The notes under the pieces: model-generated
What the model saw: the letters and a program-made list of their open reading frames with translations, nothing else
Database searches by the model: none
What the model was told of the DNA's origin: nothing
Shown here: one piece after another, positions 9,628 through 18,317 of the stretch
Numbering within the stretch: position 1 is the stretch's first letter
Layout of the letters: every line of letters begins with the position of its first letter
Position numbers and translations under genes: made by a program
NCBI RefSeq assembly: GCF_020886695.1
Contig: NZ_AP024485.1
Coordinates: 2,241,001-2,305,000, forward strand
DNA: 64,000 nt
Reading direction: 5' to 3'
Source of the DNA: Pseudodesulfovibrio sediminis
Lineage (GTDB): Bacteria > Desulfobacterota > Desulfovibrionia > Desulfovibrionales > Desulfovibrionaceae

Positions 9628-9816
9628 TTATTTGGAGCCGGTCCATTCCTTTTCGGGCACGGCCTGGTCCACCAGCATGATCGGGATGTCATCCTTCACC
9701 GGGTAGACAACCTTGCAGCTGTCGCAGGCCAATCCGTCTCCGGCGGGTTTCAGGGCGACATCACCCTTGCATTTTGGACAGACCAAAATATCCAGCAGTT
9801 CAGTATTCATTGTCAT
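9628..9816 (-). CDS. Trm112/YcaR-family zinc-ribbon protein
   Basis: A 62-residue protein of the Trm112/UPF0434 family: LLDILVCPKCKGD, then LACDSCKVVYPVKDDIPIML, giving two Cys-X2-Cys pairs. Family members are small partner proteins of methyltransferases; the partner here is not evident. The start at 9816 (Met-Thr-Met) follows AAGGAGG with a 5-base spacer, which rules out the longer frame from 9867. It is a single-gene unit with its own terminator. Confidence 0.9.
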   Translation of the reverse strand: MTMNTELLDILVCPKCKGDVALKPAGDGLACDSCKVVYPVKDDIPIMLVDQAVPEKEWTGSK

Positions 9817-9956
9817 TGCAGCCTCCTTGTGCTCACCAACTCTATCCATCCCATTTGAAACTGGCAACCGGCTTTGTTTACTTTACCTCGCACAATATGC
9901 GAAGTATTTCATGAAAACAGCATACATCCTCGAATAGCACACACCAAAGAGCACCA

Positions 9957-10817
9957 ATGAGCATTGATCTCCATACGCATACCACTGCTTCAGACGGCAC
10001 CCTCTCCCCCAGAGAGCTGGTCAAACTGGCAAAGGAGTCCGGCCTGAGCGCAATCGCCATCACGGACCACGACACGCTTCAGGGGATCCCCGAAGCCCTT
10101 GAAGCAGGCGAGGAGTACGGCGTCGAAGTCATACCGGGGGCCGAGCTGAGCCTGGAATCCCCAGAGGGAGCGGGCTGGCTGCATGTCGTGGCCCTGTGGG
10201 TCCCGCCCAACCCGGTCGAACTCCAGACCGCCTTTGACTGGATCATCGAAGGGCGCGCCATCCGCAACCATGAAATCGTGGCCAAGCTTCGCTCGCTGGG
10301 CATCACCATCACCTACGAAGATGTCGCTGCCCGCGCCCGCGGAACCGTGGGGCGTCCCCACTTTGCCCAGGAACTCATCAGGCTGGGAGTAGTCTCCTCC
10401 ATGAACGAGGCCTTCAAGGTCTGGCTCGGCGACGCTGGCCGTGCGTTTGTACCCAAGCGCAACTTCACGTCTGAACAGGCCTTTTCCATCCTCAACACGC
10501 TTGGTGTCACATCCATCCTGGCGCACCCCTTTGCGCTCGGCCTCAATCTTCAGGAAACCGAGGCGTTGACCGCCGACCTCATGCAGCTCGGTCTGGACGG
10601 CATCGAGGTCTACTACTCCGAACACTCGGACGCCGAGACCAAAGCCTATGAAGAAATGGCCGATCGTCTTGGACTGCTCGCCAGCGGCGGGTCCGACTTT
10701 CATGGTTCCGTCAAACCCAGCATCAGGCTCGGCAAAGGCAAGGGCGGGCTGCATGTCCCTGCCGAGCTGCTCCTCAAGATGAAAGAAGCAAGGAAAGCCA
10801 ATGGGTTACCAATTTAA
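9957..10817 (+). CDS. PHP-domain phosphoesterase (RNase AM/TrpH-like)
   Basis: A 286-residue PHP protein. Metal ligands are visible in DLHTHTTASDGTLSP, AITDHDT, PGAELS, AHPF and GGSDFHG, in the order of the RNase AM (YciV/TrpH) family. Those enzymes remove 5' nucleotides from short RNAs and hydrolyse 3',5'-bisphosphonucleosides. Length is typical. The insertion domain at about 100-160 is also usual for the family. The exact substrate is inferred from family. Confidence 0.88.
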   Translation: MSIDLHTHTTASDGTLSPRELVKLAKESGLSAIAITDHDTLQGIPEALEAGEEYGVEVIPGAELSLESPEGAGWLHVVALWVPPNPVELQTAFDWIIEGRAIRNHEIVAKLRSLGITITYEDVAARARGTVGRPHFAQELIRLGVVSSMNEAFKVWLGDAGRAFVPKRNFTSEQAFSILNTLGVTSILAHPFALGLNLQETEALTADLMQLGLDGIEVYYSEHSDAETKAYEEMADRLGLLASGGSDFHGSVKPSIRLGKGKGGLHVPAELLLKMKEARKANGLPI

Positions 10818-10863
10818 TCATCCCGCAACCCTGTCGCTCTCCCTGCACCAAAACACGGTCAGC

Positions 10864-10895
10864 GAGAAGGGTGACGAAACACCCCTCTTTGTTGT
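10864..10895 (+). terminator. possible terminator after the PHP gene
   Basis: GGGTG and CACCC form a short stem around ACGAAA, and the right arm runs into CTCTTTGTTGT. The stem is short, so this is tentative. Confidence 0.4.
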
Positions 10896-10906
10896 AGCCT
10901 GCTTCC

Positions 10907-12283
10907 ATGCCTGATATTCATTCGTACATACCTGAATTGCTGGCCCCTGCCGGGGATATGGAAAAGCTTGAAACCGCTATTCTGTATGGTGCCGACGCCG
11001 TGTATCTCGGCGGAGAAGGGTTGAACCTTCGAGCCGGCGCCGGTGGTTTTGACAAGACAAGCCTGACGAAAGGCATTGCTTTGGCAAGGGCGGCCGGCGT
11101 GCAGGTCTACTACACCCTGAATGTCTATCCGCGTGAATCACACATGGCACAGGTGCGGGAACAGATCGAAACCCTGGGAGAACTCAAGCCGGATGCGGTC
11201 ATCGCTGCCGACCCCGGCGTGATCCGTCTCATGCGTCGAGAGCTGCCGGAGATCCCGGTCCATGTCTCCACGCAGGCCAACACCTCCAACTCCGAGTCCG
11301 TCCGTTTCTGGCGCGAAAACGGTGCCCGCCGCGTAAACGTGGCCCGTGAACTGCGTGCGGCCGAGCTGAACGAGATGCTGTCCGTAACCCGCAAACAGAT
11401 GCCCAACATGGAGCTTGAAGTGTTCGTACACGGCGCCATGTGCATGGCCATCTCAGGCCGCTGCTACATGTCCGCGCTGCTCAATGACCGCCCCGGCAAT
11501 CTCGGCGAATGTTCCCATCCCTGCCGCTATGAGTACAAGCCGTCATCCGTGACCTTTGAAGAACGCACCCGGCCGGGTCAGGAGATGTGGGAAATACGTG
11601 AATACGGCAATGAAACCGATGCCGAGTTCACCTTTGAGAGCGACGATGAATTTGCCTTTGAAGCCCCCCAGCCAGAGACCGACGCCCCTGCGGACGAGGC
11701 ACTCTCCGAGGCCCTCGACACGGACGGCTGGACCAAATTTTTTGCCGCGGAAGATCTCTGCCTGCTCCACTACCTGGAGTGGTTCTCGCGCATGAAGGTC
11801 GCGTCCGTGAAGCTCGAAGGACGGACCAAAAGCTCCGCCTATCTCGCGCAGGTGGTCGACGCCCATCGCACAGCCCTCAACGACATCGCCACAGGAAAAT
11901 TTCAGGCCGAAAAATATCTGCCCGAGCTGGTCAATGCCGCCACCCGGCCACTGACCACCGGCTTTTTCGATCCCGACAAACGAGGCATCATTGCCGCGCC
12001 ACCCGAACCGGGAGAGAAAAAACCCGTGCTCGCACGGATTCTCGAACCGGCAGGCGACAGCAAATGGCTCATCCAGACCAAGGCACGCTGGACAACCTCC
12101 GAAAACATGCAGTTGCTCATTCCCGGCATGATCCGCCCAACCATCACACCGCAGGACTATGGCGTGGAAAACGACCAGGGCCTCAAACTCGATGTCTCCC
12201 ACCCAGGCCAAAAAGGTGTGCTCATCTGCGACCACCCGGAAATCAAACCCGGCATGTTCATCAGGACGCCCGGTATCGGGTGA
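10907..12283 (+). CDS. peptidase U32 family protein, TrhP/YegQ-like
   Basis: A 458-residue U32 protein. LLAPAGDMEKLETAILYGAD at the start, the FVHGAMC segment, and the cysteines of SGRCYMS and GECSHPCRYEY are the hallmark Fe-S ligand region. TrhP-type members hydroxylate tRNA uridine-34 rather than cutting proteins; RlhA-type members act on 23S rRNA. The segment from about 215 to 270 is an acidic, low-complexity insertion between the cysteine cluster and the helical part; this is unusual. The C-terminal beta domain (about 360-458) is typical. The start follows no strong ribosome-binding site but matches the family. Confidence 0.85.
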   Translation: MPDIHSYIPELLAPAGDMEKLETAILYGADAVYLGGEGLNLRAGAGGFDKTSLTKGIALARAAGVQVYYTLNVYPRESHMAQVREQIETLGELKPDAVIAADPGVIRLMRRELPEIPVHVSTQANTSNSESVRFWRENGARRVNVARELRAAELNEMLSVTRKQMPNMELEVFVHGAMCMAISGRCYMSALLNDRPGNLGECSHPCRYEYKPSSVTFEERTRPGQEMWEIREYGNETDAEFTFESDDEFAFEAPQPETDAPADEALSEALDTDGWTKFFAAEDLCLLHYLEWFSRMKVASVKLEGRTKSSAYLAQVVDAHRTALNDIATGKFQAEKYLPELVNAATRPLTTGFFDPDKRGIIAAPPEPGEKKPVLARILEPAGDSKWLIQTKARWTTSENMQLLIPGMIRPTITPQDYGVENDQGLKLDVSHPGQKGVLICDHPEIKPGMFIRTPGIG

Positions 12284-12295
12284 TGCCGCTGGCAG

Positions 12296-12351
12296 CTGGG
12301 GGGAAGGGAGAGAAGGCCTTTTGAAAAAGACCTTCTCTCCCTTCCCCCCAG
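12296..12351. repeat. 56-bp hairpin element, copy 1
   Basis: A perfect 21-bp inverted repeat (12296-12316 against 12331-12351) around a 14-base loop that is itself near-palindromic (CTTTTGAAAAAG). It lies 12 bp after the U32 gene and is followed by a tail containing TTTCCAAAAC and a GCGCTTTGCG palindrome. Copies of the same 56-bp length occur at 35211 and 59963. It may end transcription, but there is no clean T-run. Confidence 0.8.
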
Positions 12352-12545
12352 ACCCCCATCCCTCTTTTTCCAAAACATTTTATCGCGCTTTGCGAAGTTG
12401 GTGGAAGTGATAAGGACCCTCGCTGTTTCTTATATTCCACATCGCCTCAAGATGCGCCCGTGTATACACACCAGCCCACACAGCACCTTCAATCACTTTT
12501 TCCGCCCACTCCGAGCGCAGCGAGCGACAAAAAGTTTTGGAAAGT

Positions 12546-12574
12546 CCAGAGAACCTTTTAAAGAGGTTCTCTGG
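12546..12574 (-). terminator. hairpin after the RND pump gene
   Basis: CCAGAGAACC (12546-12555) pairs perfectly with GGTTCTCTGG (12565-12574). Read on the minus strand the stem is followed by ACTTTCCAAAACTTTTTG, so it can end the RND operon. The tail resembles the tails of the 56-bp hairpin elements. The rest of 12352-12545 holds no gene that I can support. Confidence 0.7.
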
Positions 12575-12595
12575 CAGGCATCGCCTGAAGCGGCC

Positions 12596-15500
12596 CTACT
12601 TGTCTCCGTAGAGGGCGTAATAGCCGCTTGGGACGACAACCAGGGTGAACAGGGTTGAGGCCACGAGGCCGAAGATGAGCGCCCAGGCAAGTCCGGAGAA
12701 GATCGGGTCCAACGTGATAGGCCAGGCCCCGAGCGCCGTGGTCAGTGCAGTGAGCACGATGGGCCGCATACGAACCGCGCCGGACAACACGATGGCTTGC
12801 TTGAGCGACTTGCCGCCGCGCACTTCCGACTGGATGAACTCGATAAGCACCAGTGAGTTGCGAATAACGATACCGCCGAGAGCGATCATGCCGATCATGG
12901 AGGTGGCGGTGAAGAACACGGGATCGCCGAACCCGCCGATTTCACCGCCTGCAATGACATTGAGCAGCCAGAATCCGGGCAGGATACCAAGCAACGTCAG
13001 CGGAATGGCGGACATGATGAGCAACGGCATGACAAACGAACCGGTCTCCGCCACCAGCAGGATGAAGATGCCGAGCAACGCGGCCGCGTTTGCCAGACCG
13101 AGATCGCGGAACACATCCAGTGTGATTTTCCATTCGCCTTCCCCCGCCCACTCTGCGGTAGTGCCCGGAGGCATGGGGTTGTCCTTGAGCTTGGATTGCA
13201 GATCGAGCACAGCCTCGCCCGGCGGGATACCCGCTGTTTCGGCAAAAACATAGGCTACACGTTTGAGATTCTTGTGATAAACAGGCTGCTCCGCCGACAC
13301 TTCACGGAAGTATCCCAATTCGGCCAGCGGCACCATGCTCCCTATCCCGCTCTTCATGCGCAACTCACCCAGCGTATCAAGACCGGTGCGCAGATGTATG
13401 GGCAGGACCATGCGCACGGGCAACGACTGGCGTTCATGCTCCATATGCACGCTGGCAGGCGTGGCACCGGACAACGCCAAACGCAGGGTCTCCACCACAT
13501 CCGCGGCGGTCACGCCATGCAGAGCGGCCTTTTCCTTGTCCAGAACAAAATCCACCATCATGCGATCGGTCTCGGAGGAATCATCGATATCAACCAACCC
13601 CTGATGCCCCTCCATCAGACCGGAAACATGCTTGGCCCCTTCGATGAGCCCGGCGTAGGGCATCCCCGGCCTGCCATAGATCTCGGTGGTCAGGGTGGAA
13701 ATCACGGGCGGACCGGGCGGCGTCTCGATAACCTTGATATGCGCACCATGCCGTTTGGCAATGGCGTCCAGCTCACTGCGCAACCTCAGGCCGATGCCGT
13801 GGGACTGCATCGAGCGCTCCGACTTATCCAGCAGATTCACACGGATATCAGCCATATTGGACTGCTCGCGCCAGTAGTAATGGCGCACCATCCCATTGAA
13901 ATCCATGGGAGAAGGCTGACCGGCAAAGGTCACGAAATTGGTCACCTCAGGCACGGTCCGCAGGAAAGACTCGAAATCGCGCACGGCCCTGTCAGTACGT
14001 TCCAGCGTGCTGCCTTCCGGCAAATCCAGAAGAATCTGAAATTCATTCTTGTTGTCAAAAGGCAACATCTTGAGAGGCACGAGTCGCATGAGCACCAAGC
14101 CCGCGCAAAGAGCCAGTCCTCCGACAATCCCCAAAAGCAGAAACCGACGATTCCGGGGTGTCCCCAGAAACGGCGTGATGATTTTTTCATAGACGGCAAA
14201 CAGACGGGTGTTGCCTGACGGCTTGCTCTCTTCCTTTGCGGCCATGGACGGGGCACGGTTCCTGAGCAGCAGATACGCCATCCACGGCACCACGGTCAGT
14301 GCGGCAACAGTGGAAAAGGTCACGGTCAGCGGCACGTTGGCGGCCATGGGAGCCATGTATGGTCCCATCATGCCGGAGATGAAAAAGAGCGGGGTAAAGG
14401 AAATGATAATGGCCAGTGTGGACATGATGACCGGCGGCAACACCTCGTTCACGGCATCAAGGGTGGCACCTAGCGGACCTTTGATCCCCATGCGGATGTG
14501 ACGTTGGATATTGTCCACGTTGGTGATGGGATCATCCACCACCAGCCCGAGGGACAGGATGAGCGCAAACAGGGTCACCCGGTTGATGGTGTACCCAAAG
14601 AGATAGTTCACGAAAAGGGCCAGGGCAAAACTCATGGGCACGGCCAGAGCCACCACCAATGCCTCACGCCAGCCGAGCGCAAAGGCAAGCAGAGCCACGA
14701 CAGTAATGATGGCAAAGAGCAGGGAAGAGAGCAGCTCGTTGACTTTACCCTGTGCTGTTTCACCGTAGTTGCGGGTCACGGTGACGGTCACGCCCTGGGG
14801 TAGAATGTTCCGCTCAAGTTCGTGAATTCTGGCGACGACCGCGTCGGCCACGGCCACGGCATTGACCCCTTTCTTCTTGGCAATGGCGAGCGTTACGGCA
14901 GGCCGGGAAACGGATTCGGTCGGTTGATCGACCCGGGCCAGATACACGTCGGAAAAACCGATGCGCGAATAACTGGTCGGCTCCTGCGGCCCGTCTATGA
15001 TGTCGGCCACGTCACGCAGATAAACCGGCTTGTCGTCGAACACGCCCACCACCAGCGAGGCGGCGTCATCAGCGGACAACAGGAACGACTGGCTGACCAC
15101 CTGGGTCTCGGTGTCACGCCGCACGAAATTGCCTGCGGACAGGGACCGGTCAGCACCTTTGAGGGCACGATAGACTTCCAGAGGCGACACGTTGAATCCG
15201 GCCAAACGGTTTGGGTGAATCTCCACGCGCACTTCTCGACTGCGCCCGGAATGCAGGGAAATACGGGACACGTCCTCAACCTCGGCCAGACGGTGGAAAA
15301 GCTCCTCCCCCATGCGCCTGAGATCAAAATCGGAATACCGGGACTCAAAGCCGAAATCCGCATGCAGGGTCAGGTTCACGATGGGGACATCGTCGATCTC
15401 CACCGGCTTGACCACCCACCCGGACACGATATTCGGAGCCAGATCGGAATTTTTCAGGATGGTGTTGTGCAACTTGATGAGCGAATCCTCGCGGTCTTCA

Positions 15501-15826
15501 CCCACGAAAAACCGGACCGTCACCGAGGTCATGTCCTTTTTGGAAACGGAATAGACATACTCCACGCCGTCGATCTGCCAGAGCAGCCGCTCCAGAGGGG
15601 TGGTCACCAGCTTCTCCACCTCTTCGGCGGTAGCGCCCGGCACCTGAACCAGCACATCGGCCATGGGAACCACAATCTGCGGCTCTTCTTCACGCGGGGT
15701 AACCATGATGGCCGCGACCCCGAGCACGATGGCGGCCATGGCCAGAATAACGGACATCTGCGAGGTCAGAAAAAAATGGACGAAAGACGACAGAAAGCCT
15801 TTGACCTGGGGCGTTTCCTCGCTCAT
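12596..15826 (-). CDS. RND-family efflux pump, inner-membrane permease
   Basis: A 1076-residue AcrB-like transporter. It has one N-terminal helix, two large periplasmic loops and two blocks of membrane helices. Residues typical of the family proton relay sit in LILSLGLVVDDPITNVDNI, and the second half repeats the pattern (ILLVAETGSFVMPLLI, IVIRNSLVLIEF). The opening TPREEEPQIVVP is that of the HAE/metal-type RND subgroup. Its ATG overlaps the stop of the adaptor gene by 4 bp. No outer-membrane channel gene is present, so it must use one encoded elsewhere. Substrates cannot be predicted. Confidence 0.95.
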   Translation of the reverse strand: MSEETPQVKGFLSSFVHFFLTSQMSVILAMAAIVLGVAAIMVTPREEEPQIVVPMADVLVQVPGATAEEVEKLVTTPLERLLWQIDGVEYVYSVSKKDMTSVTVRFFVGEDREDSLIKLHNTILKNSDLAPNIVSGWVVKPVEIDDVPIVNLTLHADFGFESRYSDFDLRRMGEELFHRLAEVEDVSRISLHSGRSREVRVEIHPNRLAGFNVSPLEVYRALKGADRSLSAGNFVRRDTETQVVSQSFLLSADDAASLVVGVFDDKPVYLRDVADIIDGPQEPTSYSRIGFSDVYLARVDQPTESVSRPAVTLAIAKKKGVNAVAVADAVVARIHELERNILPQGVTVTVTRNYGETAQGKVNELLSSLLFAIITVVALLAFALGWREALVVALAVPMSFALALFVNYLFGYTINRVTLFALILSLGLVVDDPITNVDNIQRHIRMGIKGPLGATLDAVNEVLPPVIMSTLAIIISFTPLFFISGMMGPYMAPMAANVPLTVTFSTVAALTVVPWMAYLLLRNRAPSMAAKEESKPSGNTRLFAVYEKIITPFLGTPRNRRFLLLGIVGGLALCAGLVLMRLVPLKMLPFDNKNEFQILLDLPEGSTLERTDRAVRDFESFLRTVPEVTNFVTFAGQPSPMDFNGMVRHYYWREQSNMADIRVNLLDKSERSMQSHGIGLRLRSELDAIAKRHGAHIKVIETPPGPPVISTLTTEIYGRPGMPYAGLIEGAKHVSGLMEGHQGLVDIDDSSETDRMMVDFVLDKEKAALHGVTAADVVETLRLALSGATPASVHMEHERQSLPVRMVLPIHLRTGLDTLGELRMKSGIGSMVPLAELGYFREVSAEQPVYHKNLKRVAYVFAETAGIPPGEAVLDLQSKLKDNPMPPGTTAEWAGEGEWKITLDVFRDLGLANAAALLGIFILLVAETGSFVMPLLIMSAIPLTLLGILPGFWLLNVIAGGEIGGFGDPVFFTATSMIGMIALGGIVIRNSLVLIEFIQSEVRGGKSLKQAIVLSGAVRMRPIVLTALTTALGAWPITLDPIFSGLAWALIFGLVASTLFTLVVVPSGYYALYGDK

Positions 15827-16956
15827 TGCTGGCCTCCCTCAACCGGCCCTGCAAGCCCCACGACTTCGCCGCCGGACAGACCGGACAGCACTTCCACACG
15901 GTCGCCGTACACCTTGCCTGTCCGCACATGCACAGGCTGCCACTCCTGCTCCGTCTGCACCATGACGGTCTCAAGCTGCCCCACGCGCATGACGGCGGCC
16001 TCGAGCACCAGAACACTCTCCACCTCACCCAGCGGCACCATAAGCCGCCCGAACATGCCGGGATACAGGCCCGGGACTTCGGGCAGACGAACCTTGACCA
16101 TAAAGGAACGGGTCACGGGATCGGCCAACGGCTCGATCTCCTCCACCGTGCCGGAGAGAGGGTCGTTGCCCAGTGCGGTGACCTGAACAATCATGGAGTC
16201 ACCGAGTTTGACCTTACCGATGAGAGATTCACGGACCATGGCCTCCAGATGCAGAGAGCCTCCGGTATGCAGGGTGAGCAACTCCTTGCCCGGAAACGCC
16301 AGATCTCCGGGGTCGACCAGTCGCTTGGCCACCTCGCCCGAATCCTGCGCCATGATGGTGGTGTATCCAAGCCCGATTTCGGCTTCCTGAACCACTTCCC
16401 CTGCCTCGCGAGTGCGGGCCTGAGCAGCGGCCACGCCCTGTTTGGCCTGGCTGAGATGCGCCTTGGCCTGCAGAAATGCGGACTCGGCTTTTTCGACTTC
16501 TTCTGCGGTGACCACTTTCTGATCGTGCAGTGTGCTCATGCGTTGGTAGGTGGTGTCGGCCTTGGCGTAGGCGGCCTGGGCGGCAGCAAGCACGCTTTCG
16601 GCCTGGCTGACCATGCTCGCCGCCGAGGATTTGGCCTGACGCGAGCGTTCAAGCCGAGACTTGGATGCCCGGCTGTCGAGCACCACGAGATCATCACCGG
16701 CCGCGACCTTGTCTCCGGGCCTGACCAGCACCTTGAGCACCCGACCCGTGACCATCGCTTCCACGCGAACATCGGTCTTGGCCTGCACCGTACCCACGGC
16801 GTCATAGAGACGCGGCAGGATGGCCCGCTCTGCCACAACAGTGGACGAGGGCGTAAAGGTGGAGTGCTTTGTACCTGTTGATACGGGGTCTGACCCACAG
16901 GCTGACAGAGAGAGAACCCACACCAGAAGCAGTATCATCAATGCTTTTTTCATCAT
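15823..16956 (-). CDS. RND efflux periplasmic adaptor lipoprotein
   Basis: A 377-residue membrane-fusion protein. The signal peptide ends in the lipobox LSAC, so it is a lipoprotein. A lipoyl-like half motif (VRPGDKVAAGDDLVVLDSR), a long helical hairpin (about 85-160) and the beta-barrel domain follow in the usual order. It bridges the RND permease to an outer-membrane channel. The start is placed at the Met-Met-Lys-Lys (16956); the frame is open to 17028 but that extension would bury the signal peptide. It is the first gene of a two-gene operon. Confidence 0.93.
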   Translation of the reverse strand: MMKKALMILLLVWVLSLSACGSDPVSTGTKHSTFTPSSTVVAERAILPRLYDAVGTVQAKTDVRVEAMVTGRVLKVLVRPGDKVAAGDDLVVLDSRASKSRLERSRQAKSSAASMVSQAESVLAAAQAAYAKADTTYQRMSTLHDQKVVTAEEVEKAESAFLQAKAHLSQAKQGVAAAQARTREAGEVVQEAEIGLGYTTIMAQDSGEVAKRLVDPGDLAFPGKELLTLHTGGSLHLEAMVRESLIGKVKLGDSMIVQVTALGNDPLSGTVEEIEPLADPVTRSFMVKVRLPEVPGLYPGMFGRLMVPLGEVESVLVLEAAVMRVGQLETVMVQTEQEWQPVHVRTGKVYGDRVEVLSGLSGGEVVGLAGPVEGGQQ

Positions 16957-17336
16957 GACTGCAGGTGTATCATAAAACCGATCTCGTCCGCCACATACAA
17001 CACGGGCTGTAACCCTATCGGCAACCAAACCCGACTGTATCGGACAGCCGTACCATGCCGTACCCCCTGTACACTGGACGCAAAAAAAGTGCGCTGGCCG
17101 GTTTGCCCGGCAATCCCTCTGCTGCTTTCCCCTCAGCGTGAAGGCTTCATGCGCACACTAATCTTGTGTTGGTCGCGACTCGTTTCGCTGATATATGGTA
17201 AACTGGTGTTTAACGGACATCACCCTCCGTTGCAGTCACTCCGTATATGTTATGGGACTACCCCTTAACAGCGATCCTTGGTAGTCAATATATAAGCACT
17301 CAAATCGGTTTGTCCAGATGTGACAGGCGCGAAAAA
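16957..17336. other. intergenic region, no gene recognised
   Basis: A 380-bp stretch between the RND operon start and the end of the Rad50-like operon. It should hold the RND promoter and the end of the gene train to the right. An inverted repeat GACTACC/GGTAGTC lies near 17253-17286 but lacks a T-run. No small gene with a ribosome-binding site was found. Confidence 0.5.
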
Positions 17337-17990
17337 TCACTTTACCTGACGAATAATCGCCCCGGCCTTGCGATCGGGAACCAGCTCGAAAACACGGTCA
17401 GCGGAACCGGCAAAGAGATCAAGGGGATGGTGACTGATAACCAGAAGCTGAAGCTCCAGACGACTGGCAATCTCGTTGATGAGGCTCATGAATTTCGGAA
17501 TAAGCGCGGGGCGCAACCAGCAATCCTGTTCATCCAGCACGAGGAACGGGCGGTGCTTCTCTTTCGGAAGCTGGGAAAGCGCGATGAGCCGCAGGCCCAC
17601 GGACAGGATGTTGCAAACCGAGCCGCCCTGGCCGGTCATGATATCCTCGATCTCCTCTTCCCTGCCCTGATTGCGGATCTGGAAATGGACCTGAAGCCGG
17701 TTGTTCTTGACCTCGCGCAGGGTGGTGACAACCCGGTCCTGACCGAGGATTTCCCGAATGGCGTGGGTCAGATTGGCTTCCACCTCGTCGAGAATTTTGC
17801 CGAACAGGGCCGTGGACAGCTCCTCCAGGGTGTCACGCGCCTTGGGCGCGAGCACCAGAAAATCCTGAACTCCGGAGAGCTTATCGCGCACGCGGCCATG
17901 CTCGCCGTGCAGGGTCTCTGCCAGAGCCAAAAGGCGATCCATGCTGCGCTCCAGATCGCGCAATGCGTCCATGTCCTGCTGAGAAGGCAT
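17337..17990 (-). CDS. Rad50/SbcC C-terminal-half ATPase (split)
   Basis: A 217-residue protein that looks like only the C-terminal half of a Rad50/SMC-type ATPase. It begins with a coiled coil (about 1-75). The ABC-signature region is TGQGGSVCNILSVGLRLIAL (119-138), Walker B is FLVLDEQD (149-156), and the switch-like ISHH lies at 185-188. There is no Walker A. The Walker A, first coiled coil and zinc hook are in the gene at 19256-20599, with a Mre11-like nuclease between. I infer that the two halves assemble in trans into one ATP-binding head. The start at 17990 lies 3 bp after the preceding stop. Alternative: a stand-alone AAA/RecF-like fragment. Confidence 0.75.
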   Translation of the reverse strand: MPSQQDMDALRDLERSMDRLLALAETLHGEHGRVRDKLSGVQDFLVLAPKARDTLEELSTALFGKILDEVEANLTHAIREILGQDRVVTTLREVKNNRLQVHFQIRNQGREEEIEDIMTGQGGSVCNILSVGLRLIALSQLPKEKHRPFLVLDEQDCWLRPALIPKFMSLINEIASRLELQLLVISHHPLDLFAGSADRVFELVPDRKAGAIIRQVK

Positions 17991-17993
17991 GGG

Positions 17994-18317
17994 CTACTCG
18001 TTCTCCGAGGGGTTTTCCACCTTGGCAAGGTCCACTTGTATCTGTTGGATATGTTCGCGGTACTCAGCCACAACCTTTTCATTTTGCAATCGTTTTTCTT
18101 CAAGGAGCGCTTGCAGTTCCTTGATGTCGCTGGTGCCGTACTGCGCCAACGCCTGTTCTTTCAGGGTCTCAAGCTGGGAGGACAGATTGGTCACGTCCTG
18201 CTCGGTGCGCACCTTGCGATCACGCAGGAGCTCATATTGGCCACGAAGCGCGTTAAGTTCCTGTTCTACCTTGGTATCTCTGGTTGTCCCAGTTTGATTG
18301 TGGTTGCTATTCACCAT
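17994..18317 (-). CDS. small coiled-coil protein of the split Rad50 operon
   Basis: A 107-residue, almost wholly helical, charged protein with heptad spacing from about 20 to 100 (VEQELNALRGQYELLRDRK is typical). It has no cysteine, no membrane helix and no recognised domain. Its ATG follows GAGGAGGT at ideal spacing and overlaps the end of the nuclease gene by 11 bp, so translation is coupled. It may supply the returning strand of the Rad50 coiled coil that is missing from both half-proteins (inference from position and composition). Confidence 0.75.
   Translation of the reverse strand: MVNSNHNQTGTTRDTKVEQELNALRGQYELLRDRKVRTEQDVTNLSSQLETLKEQALAQYGTSDIKELQALLEEKRLQNEKVVAEYREHIQQIQVDLAKVENPSENE

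Noticed and set aside
13196..16881. Several long plus-strand open frames over the RND pump region
   Set aside because: Shadows of the minus-strand RND permease and adaptor; composition (many His, Gln, Gly) is typical of antisense frames in high-GC DNA.
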